64,000 nt of DNA from positions 173,534 through 237,533 of the forward strand of contig CAVQNF010000019.1 of assembly GCA_963713805.1 (NCBI GenBank). Direction: 5' to 3'. Under the pieces are notes generated by a model that searched no databases, was not told where the DNA came from, and saw only the letters and a list, made by a program, of their open reading frames with translations. Positions 57,774 through 64,000 of the stretch are shown here, piece by piece; position 1 is the stretch's first letter; every line of letters starts with the position of its first letter. Origin of the DNA: GAS188 sp963713805 (GTDB lineage Bacteria > Pseudomonadota > Alphaproteobacteria > Rhizobiales > Beijerinckiaceae). Both the position numbers and the translations under genes were made by a program.

Positions 57774-59000
57774 TTACCGCGGCGCCTGTGTGCGCGCGAC
57801 CACGAAGTCGCGAGTGATCGAGGCAACGTTGGGCGTACCGGCCTGGCGCATGATAGCGCGCAGCTCGCGCGCGTAGATGTCGAGTATCGCCTCGACGCCG
57901 GCCTGTCCATAGGGGGCGAGTCCCCAGATCTGCGGGCGGCCGATGCCCACGGCGCTCGCGCCAAGCGCCAGCGCCTTGAACACATCGGTGCCGCGCCTGA
58001 TGCCACCATCGACCAGCACCGGCACGCGGCCCCGGCAGGCCGCGACCACGTCCGGCAGGCACTCGATGGTGGAGCGCAGCGATTCCTCGTCGCGCCCGCC
58101 GTGATTGGAGACGATCACGCCGTCGGCGCCGTGGCGAACGCAATCCGCGGCCTCGTCGCCGCGCATGATGCCCTTGATGAGGAGCTTCCCCTTGACGAGC
58201 CCGCGCGCGCGGTCGAGATATTCCCAGGTTAGCGCCGAGGGCTGCGTCAATTCCTTCACGCGCGAGACGTCGACGCCCTGGTAGATGGGCGCCTTGCGTA
58301 CGAAGTCGTGCGAGTTATTGACGTGGCAGTCGGTGCAGTTGCGCGGGTCCTGGCGCATCGCGCGTACCAGCGTCTCGTTGTAGCGCGGCCAGTGATTGTC
58401 GACGGTGAGCACGATGGCGCTGCAGCCGGCGCGCTGCGCCCGTTCGATCACCGCGCGCGCGACCTCCCAGTCGTCGGTGGGGTAGATCTGCTGCCAGATG
58501 GGTGCGCCGCGCGCGGCCATCACGTCCTCCGGCCCGGTAGAGCCGCCGGCCGAGAGCATCATGAGCGCCGAGCGCGAGGCGGCGGCGCGCGCGGTCGCGA
58601 GCTCGGCCTCGGGATGGAAGGCACGCTGAGCGGAGACGGCCGAGAGGTACACCGGCGAGGGCCAGTGCGTGCCGAATAAGTCAATGCTCAGGTCAGTGCG
58701 GCTTACGTCGACGAAGCGCCGCACGCTGATTTCCAGTTGGCCATAGGCTTCGTGGTTCCATGACACCGTGCGATCGTCGTCGACGCCGGTGGCGAGATAT
58801 CCGAAATGCGCGGGCGGTAGCACCGCGCGCGCGGCGGCCTCGAACTCCGCGACGCTCAGAAGGCCTTCAAGATGTGGAGGTGGCGCGGGCACCCAGCCTA
58901 CCTGCGCGCGCGAATCCCGCGGCAGGATCGTGGCGACCGGCAATGCAAGGAACCCCGCCAGCAGGGCGCGACGGTCGCGGTTGGTGCGTTGAGTGTTCAC
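57774..59000 (-). CDS. Tat-exported FMN-dependent alpha-hydroxy-acid dehydrogenase with CxxCH motif
   Basis: 408 residues. A twin-arginine signal (DRRALLAGFLALPVATILP) ends near residue 32. The FMN-binding TIM barrel shows WQQIYP, VLTVDNHW, KGIM and SNHGGRDEES with catalytic His300, and VDGGIRRGTDVFKALALGA. An insert at about 218-240 contains NCTDCH (Cys222, Cys225, His226), a possible haem c site. The protein would oxidise a 2-hydroxy acid in the periplasm and pass electrons to the respiratory chain. Substrate unknown. Confidence 0.88.
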   Translation of the reverse strand: MNTQRTNRDRRALLAGFLALPVATILPRDSRAQVGWVPAPPPHLEGLLSVAEFEAAARAVLPPAHFGYLATGVDDDRTVSWNHEAYGQLEISVRRFVDVSRTDLSIDLFGTHWPSPVYLSAVSAQRAFHPEAELATARAAASRSALMMLSAGGSTGPEDVMAARGAPIWQQIYPTDDWEVARAVIERAQRAGCSAIVLTVDNHWPRYNETLVRAMRQDPRNCTDCHVNNSHDFVRKAPIYQGVDVSRVKELTQPSALTWEYLDRARGLVKGKLLIKGIMRGDEAADCVRHGADGVIVSNHGGRDEESLRSTIECLPDVVAACRGRVPVLVDGGIRRGTDVFKALALGASAVGIGRPQIWGLAPYGQAGVEAILDIYARELRAIMRQAGTPNVASITRDFVVARTQAPR

Positions 59001-59147
59001 TCTCTCTTCTTCCCCTCCTGTCTGTCTTCGGAGCCTGAGTCCCTGCGGCCGCTAGGCTTCGCGATGCCGCGAAGCCGCGAAAATTGCCGGGTCAACGCGG
59101 CTCATACAAGTCGGTCGGTATCGCAGTCGGGCTTCTGAGCGACCCGG

Positions 59148-59450
59148 TTAAAATCCCATAAGCAGAAAATCGATGGCCGCTACAATCACCCGCCGCTGGT
59201 CGGCGAGGCTCCCGGTCGACGCGCCAAGATCTGTCCGGGCGACCCCCGCAAGTTGCGGCGTCATCAGCAGGTACGTTTCACCGTCAAACTTCAGAGCTGG
59301 CGTCAAGTTACTCAGCGGCCTTTTCGCCAGTGCGGAGGCCTTTGTAAGCGGTATTACCACGCGCGTTTGAAGTTCGTCGAGCAAATCAGACTGCACGTCG
59401 ACCAGGAATGGATAGGTCGACTTCGATCGCTGGCTCTTGTTCCGATAGAT
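59148..59450 (-). pseudogene. CcdB toxin lacking its start, fused to a permease
   Basis: From IYRNKSQRSKSTYPF on, the frame reads VDVQSDLLDELQTRVVIPL, DGETYLLMTPQLAGV and RVIVAAIDFLLMGF, clearly a CcdB gyrase-poison toxin ending at 59148. The first few residues (normally M-x3-4 before VYRN) are missing; instead the frame continues from the permease above. No ccdA antitoxin gene precedes it. The break lies at about 59443-59455. Confidence 0.85.
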
Positions 59451-60645
59451 CCCGACCGCCAGGGCGATGAACGCCGCGGGCCGGAAGCCGCCGCGCACCC
59501 AGTACACGCCATGCCTCGTGGCATGCAGGGCGTCCGAGTCGTACCGACCGCGGCGCAGCAGGAAGTCGACGATGAAGACCGCGGTCCACGGGGCCAGCCA
59601 CACCATGACGAACAGCACCATGTCGGTGACGAAATGGTAGAAGCTGGAGCTGAACAGGGCGATCGCGGTGACCGACGCGCACAGCACGGTGTCGATGGCG
59701 ACTGCCTGGACTCGGGTCACCCGCAGCCCGAGCGCCTGCAGCGTCACGCCAGAGGAGTACAGGTCGAGGGTGTTGACCGCGAGCAGTTGGACGACGGCGA
59801 ACAGCAGGTAGGGCACCACGAACCAGCCGGGGAACACCGCCGGGCAGGCCGCCGATCGGGTCGCTGCTCGCCGGCGAGATGGTCACCACGGCCGCGCCGA
59901 GGATCATGAGGAGAGTCATCGGGATGCCGGCGCCGAGGCAGACCGCGATGACGTGCCGGGGACGGGAGGTCTCCCGCGGCAGGTACCTCGAGTAGTCGGG
60001 CGCGTTGGCCGTCCACGAGACGCCGGACTCGGAGAACGCGACGGCGAGCCCGAGGACCACGAGGGGCAGGGACGCGGCGCTGCCCGCGTGCAGGTGCATT
60101 TTGCTGCCGGTCAGGATTGTCAGCACGACGAACAGCACGAGGCAGGGCGCCACCAGCCATTTCATCGTCCGCAGGATGACGGCGTGGCCGAGCCTCGGCA
60201 CGATGAACTGGAGCAGGCCGATCGCGACGATCACGCCGACCTTCACGCCGGCGGACTCGGCGGCGCCAGCGTGGTGCAGCAGCGCGAGCCCGGCGAGCAC
60301 CGCCAGGTACATACCGGTGATCTCGAACGTCACCTGGGAGACCCAGTTGAAGAACGACACCAACCGCCCGCCGCGCAGGCCGAACGGCGCGCGGCTGATC
60401 GTGAAGGCGGTCGTCCCCGCGGCGTTGCCTGCCAGGCTGGTCGCCGCGGCGGCGATCCAGCTCAGGTTGGCGATCACGATCACCACGACCGCCTGGGTGA
60501 AATCCAGGCCGAGCGCGGCGACCAGCGCGCCGAACGCGACGGTCTCCACGTTGATAAGGCCACCGGCCCACATCCACAGCAGGTCGGCCGGCGTACTCCG
60601 GCGCTCGGCATCCGGGATGATGTCGATCCCATGCTGCTCCGCCAT
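59450..60645 (-). CDS. NCS1-family cytosine/purine permease, 3' truncated at junction, one frameshift
   Basis: It starts at ATG 60645 (MAEQHGIDIIPDAERRSTP). About 11 helices include LLWMWAGGLINVETVAFGALV, typical of CodB-like NCS1 carriers, and SWTANAPDYSRYLP. One extra base near 59840 breaks PIGGLPAVFPGWFVVPYLL. The protein stops being permease at FRPAAFIALAVG, where the CcdB sequence begins, so the last helix is lost. GC3 is far higher than in the proteobacterial genes. It is divergent from the LacI gene, with an operator between them. Confidence 0.85.
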
Positions 60646-60744
60646 CCTGCGCTCCGTCCACGTGTACCCGAGTCTTTGCTTGTTTTGCCTCAACGGTTTC
60701 GCGCTGGCTCGCGGCCTGGCGATAGAACTCTCGGCCTGACGATG

Positions 60745-60760
60745 GCCAAATCGTTTTGGC
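60745..60760. promoter_or_regulatory. LacI-type operator in the permease/regulator divergent promoter
   Basis: GCCAAATCGTTTTGGC is a 16-base palindrome with central CG and 7 of 8 symmetric pairs, the classic LacI-family form. It is 51 bases before the LacI start and 100 bases before the permease start, so it could control both. Confidence 0.6.
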
Positions 60761-60810
60761 AAGCCTAGACAGCCAATATGTCCTGCGTGTTTCGGCGGTA
60801 CATTGAGTCC

Positions 60811-61855
60811 GTGGCAAACCAGGCCGCCGACGGCGGCGACCGCGCGCGGCCGGGATACGCGAGGTCGCGGCGGCGGCTGGGGTCTCCCCTACCACCGTGT
60901 CGCACGCGCTGAACGGCATGGGACGGCTGAGCGAGGCGACCAGGCAGCGCGTGATCGACGCGGCGGCGCACCTGGAGTACCGCGCGAATCCGAGCGCACG
61001 GAACATGCGGTCCGCCGCTAGCGGGATCATCGCGGTGATCAACCAGCTCAGTGAGGGCGCGAGCTTCCAGGCCTCGGACCTTGAGTACATCATGCGGCTC
61101 AACCAGGCCATCTGCCTCGCCGCCTGGGAGCGGGACTGCTACCCGACGCTGCTGCCGCCAGGGGTGGACGCGGGTTTCCTCGGCAGGATTCCGCTCGACG
61201 GCGCGATCCTCGCCGACCCGGTCCGCCTCCGATGAGACCCTGCGCGCGCTTGACGACCTCGGGATCCCGGCGGTGACCGTCGGCAGGGACGGCGCCTGCC
61301 CACCGGACCGGCAGTGGTGGGCGGACAACGACATCGGCGCCGCGACGTCCGGGGTGCTCGACCATCTGGCGGCGGCCGGTGCGGAGCGCGTCTGCCTCGT
61401 TTCCGCGGACACCGGGCAGTCATACATGACCGACGCGGTCGACGCGTACCTGCGATGGTGCGGGGAGCGCGGCGCGGCTGCCCGGCTGCACGTGCTCGGT
61501 TCGCCGTTCAGCGCCGCGGACTGTTTCGCTGCGGTGTCGCGCGAATGCTCGGGGCCGCGTCCGGCCGACGCCCTGTACCTCGTGGTGGAAGCGCTGGTCG
61601 CGGCCCGCACTCGACGCAGCCGCAGACGCCGTGCGTGACGGTGCCCGGCCAGGTGCAGGTCGCGGTCGCCTCCGACAGTGCGGTGGCCAGGACGGGGCGC
61701 CCAGCGCTGACCGCGGTCGACCTGCACCCGGAGGAGATCGGGGCCGCAGCGGTCGGCCTGCTTGCCAACAGGATGGCCGGGGAACCGCCGGACCGCGTTT
61801 GTCCCCGCCAACCTCTGCCGGCCCGCGGGTCGACCCGGCGGGCGCGGCAGCCTAG
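60811..61855 (+). CDS. LacI family transcriptional regulator, several frameshifts
   Basis: GTG 60811 begins the gene (VANQAADGGDRARPG). After a shift near 60860, IREVAAAAGVSPTTVSHALNGMGRLSEATRQRVIDAA is the LacI helix-turn-helix and hinge, followed by YRANPSARNMRS. The periplasmic-binding-like domain runs through frames changing near 61230, 61600 and 61790 (LDDLGIPAVTVGRD, VASDSAVARTGRPALTAVDLHPEEIGAAAVGLL). Two related palindromes flank the target genes. The likely effector is a purine or pyrimidine (inference). Confidence 0.82.
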
Positions 61856-61877
61856 CCGTGCGCACGACCGCGCCAGC

Positions 61878-63620
61878 TCAGCCGACGACGGGGGACACCA
61901 GCCGGTAGTCGCGGGAGTCGATTAGGCCGCGGTTGCCGATCCGCAGCTCGGGGATGGCACTGACCGCGAGCATGGCGAGCATGGTCGTCGGCTGTTCGAT
62001 CGCGCAGCCGAGCTCGTCGAGCGCGCGCACCACGCACCGCAGCCCGGCCGCCGCCTCGGCCACGGTGCCCTCGGACAGCAGGCCGGCGATCGGCAGCGGG
62101 AGCCGGCGAGGATCTGGCGGTCGCGGACGACAGCGATGCCGCCGCCGTCGCGGGCGACCGCCCGGGCGGCGGCGATCATGTCGGCGTCGTCATCCCGACA
62201 TCAGCAGGTGATGGGTGTCGCGCGCGGTGGACTGCGCGATCGCTCCCCGGTCAGGCCGAGCCCGCTGACGAAGCCGAGGGCGACCTGCTTGCCCTCGCTG
62301 CCGTGCCGGTTGACCAGCGCGATCTTGGCGAGGCCCGACGCCGGGTCGGCGGTGACCTCGCCGCCGCGCACCGGGACCTCGACGAGCTGGTGCTCGGTGG
62401 GCACCATCCGGTCCACCATGCCGATGGCGCGGACCAGGGCGTGCGGACCGGAGGCGGGGATGCGCAGGTCGGCCTCGCTGAGTTCGGCGGGGACGCGGAC
62501 CGAGAGCCGCGGCCTCCGCCGGGTATCCCCGGCCGGGACGTGCAGCGGAGGGCCGCCCCCGCCGCTGTCACCCGCCCGATGTCAGTCCCGTCGACCAGCA
62601 CCCGGTGCGGGCGGAAGTCGGCCAGGTCGGCAACGAGCAGGATGTCGGCGAACCGGCCCGGGGCGATCGAGCCGATGTCGTGGCGCAGGCCGAGGTATCG
62701 GCGGGCGCGCGGTCGCGGCCTGGATGGCCAGCACCGGGTCGACGCCGTGCGCGATCGCGACACGGACCGCGTTGTTCAGGTGCCCGTGCTCGAGCAGGAA
62801 GTCAGGGGCCACGTCGTCGGTGATGAACATGACGTGCCGCGGGTCGATCTCGCGCGCGGTGAGCAGCGGCGCGAGCGCCGCCATGTCATGGAACGCCGAG
62901 CCTTCGCGGAACTGGACCCACAGCCCGGCCCGCAGCTTGGCCAGCGCGTCCTCCCGGGTGACGCTCTCGTGGCAGGAGTCGATGCCGCAGGCGGCGTAGG
63001 CGTGCAGCCGCTGGTCGTTCCAGCCGGACAGCGACCAGTGCCCGGTGGCGATCATGCCGCGGCCCAGCGCCGCCTCGACCATCGCGTGCATGCGGTCGTC
63101 GCCGTCGATGATGTCGCGCATGTTCATCATCTCGCCAAGGGCGCCGACGCCCGGCTCGTCGAGCAGCGCCTCGATGTCCGCCGGGTCGAGGGTGGCGCCG
63201 GAGTCCTCGAGGCCAGGCATCGGCGGCACGCAGGCAGGCACGGCGAGCAGCACCTTCAGCGACAGGTCGCGGGACTCCTCCAGCATCCACCTGATGCCCG
63301 CGACGCCGAAGACGTTGGCCATGTCGTGGTTCTCGATCAGCACAGTGGTAGTGCCGGCCGCAGCGCCGCGTCGGCGAACGGCCGCACGGTGACCAGGGTG
63401 GACTCCACGTGCACTGGGTGTCGATAAGGCCGGGGACAAGGAACGCGCCGGCCGCGTCGGTGATCTCGGTGTCCGGGCCGGTGCAGTGGGTCACATCGCC
63501 GAAGCACGCGACCCGGGCCGCGGCGATCGCCACGTCCGCGTCGAGGATCTCGCGGGTGTGCACGTTGACGAGCCTGCCGCCGGTGATCACCCGGTCCGCT
63601 GGCCTCCGACCCCTGCTCAC
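61878..63620 (-). CDS. Adenine deaminase, multiple frameshifts
   Basis: GTG 63620 starts RPADRVITGGRLVNVHTREILDADVAIA. The metal-binding HVHVEST segment and PGLIDT follow, then a long frame with TTVLIENHDMANVFGVAG, GRGMIATGHWSLSGWND and FITDDVAPDFLLEHGHLNNAVR. The C-terminal part lies in other frames (GLRHDIGSIAPGRFADILLV, GKQVALGFVSGLGL, ELGCAIEQPTTMLAMLAVSAIPELRIGNRGLIDS). At least six one-base shifts are needed. The order matches bacterial Ade, which converts adenine to hypoxanthine. It shares an operator type with the LacI locus. Confidence 0.85.
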
Positions 63621-63717
63621 CTCGGTGAGGAGTCGCCCGCGTCTCGCTGAGCGGCCTCCGGCCGGTGAAGTGTCCTGGCCGCAACGGCGTCACCCTTCTT
63701 CCTTTGCTCCGGCGGAT

Positions 63718-63735
63718 TGCCAAAAGGTTTTTGCA
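63718..63735. promoter_or_regulatory. Second LacI-type operator, upstream of adenine deaminase
   Basis: TGCCAAAAGGTTTTTGCA is an 18-base palindrome (7 of 9 pairs) 98 bases upstream of the deaminase start. It shares the GCCAAA...TTTTkGC frame with the operator at 60745-60760, so the same regulator could bind both. Confidence 0.5.
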
Positions 63736-63803
63736 TCGTATCGTCCGCGGGCCGGGATGACGGAAACGGCGGCGGCCGGGCGGGAGCACGGCAGCGGGGA
63801 CGG

Positions 63804-64000
63804 TCAGGCACCGTGGGCGGCGAGGGTAAAGCGCGGGCTCCGCGGCGGAACCTCCGCAGGCCAGGTCGGCGGCGAGCTCGCCGGTGAGCGGCGCGAACTT
63901 GGCGCCATGGCCGGAGCACGCCGAGCAGATGACGAACGGCCCGCGCCGGTCCAGGATGAAGTCCTCGGTCGCCGTCGAGGTGTACAGGCAGGTCAGCTCG
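63804..64000 (-). CDS. FAD-dependent oxidoreductase (sarcosine-oxidase-like), C-terminal fragment
   Basis: Only the last 65 or so codons are in the window. They read ELTCLYTSTATEDFILDRRGPF and SACSGHGAKFAPLTGELAADLA, the conserved C-terminus of monomeric sarcosine/N-methyl-amino-acid oxidases, including the CSGHGxKFAP flavin-site motif. A one-base shift near 63850 leads to PRFTLAAHGA and the stop at 63804. It precedes adenine deaminase on the same strand and GC3 is equally extreme. Confidence 0.8.

Noticed and set aside
63617..63919. A 100-codon minus-strand frame near the right end
   Set aside because: It is a frameshifted reading of the sarcosine-oxidase-like C-terminus and has no family features in that frame.

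Overview
The first ~53 kb look like the chromosome of an alphaproteobacterium of the Hyphomicrobiales (Beijerinckiaceae/Methylobacteriaceae-like). Support comes from an adenosylcobalamin-dependent ribonucleotide reductase, a ribosomal protein S2 with the alphaproteobacterial helix-hairpin-helix tail, carnitine dehydrogenase fused to a thioesterase, Tad pilus genes, abundant REP-type palindromes and GC-rich codon use. From about 59.45 kb to the end the DNA looks actinobacterial: extreme GC3, an NCS1 permease, a LacI regulator, an adenine deaminase and a sarcosine-oxidase-like flavoprotein. The join is visible inside a reading frame, where the permease C-terminus is replaced by the body of a CcdB toxin. 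A middle block (53.4-59.4 kb: tandem CoA-transferase, VOC protein, cupin, Tat-exported flavodehydrogenase) is proteobacterial but its link to the first part is uncertain. The window is therefore either a chimeric assembly or an unusual recombinant.

Layout. 0-1.4 kb: DUF2167 protein and M50 protease. 1.5-7.0 kb: a tightly overlapping minus-strand operon (SDR, MarR, enoyl-CoA hydratase, acyl-CoA dehydrogenase, aromatic acyl-CoA ligase, RidA) resembling CoA-dependent 2-aminobenzoate degradation, with a palindromic operator candidate at its head. 7.2 kb: tRNA-Lys. 7.6-11.6 kb: Tad/Flp-type pilus proteins and a PilZ protein. 11.8-17.9 kb: valS, a histone-H1-like protein with a pentapeptide array, tsf and rpsB. 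18.3-20.4 kb: a trimeric autotransporter. 20.6-28.8 kb: secreted and glycine-rich proteins, an MFS transporter, a BrnA antitoxin beside a BrnT remnant, an MBL-fold hydrolase and an NDP-forming acyl-CoA synthetase. 29.5-36.9 kb: nrdJ, a RelB/YafQ toxin-antitoxin pair, acylphosphatase, and an SGNH/MBOAT O-acylation pair. 37.0-43.7 kb: carnitine degradation genes, an MNT/HEPN remnant, a membrane-anchored Mrr nuclease, an aldehyde dehydrogenase and an alpha/beta hydrolase. 43.7-53.3 kb: a secreted protein, queF, and a type I secretion locus (HlyD, ABC exporter, repeat-rich substrate, coupled unknown gene). 53.5-59.4 kb: the catabolic block. 59.45-64 kb: the actinobacterial purine/pyrimidine salvage locus, with two related LacI-type operators.

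Many genes are broken by single-base shifts, including the essential valS and tsf, while others of up to 3.8 kb are intact. I read most shifts as sequencing or assembly indels, not gene decay, and describe broken genes as one gene. Family assignments rest on reading motifs by eye; no database search was possible.
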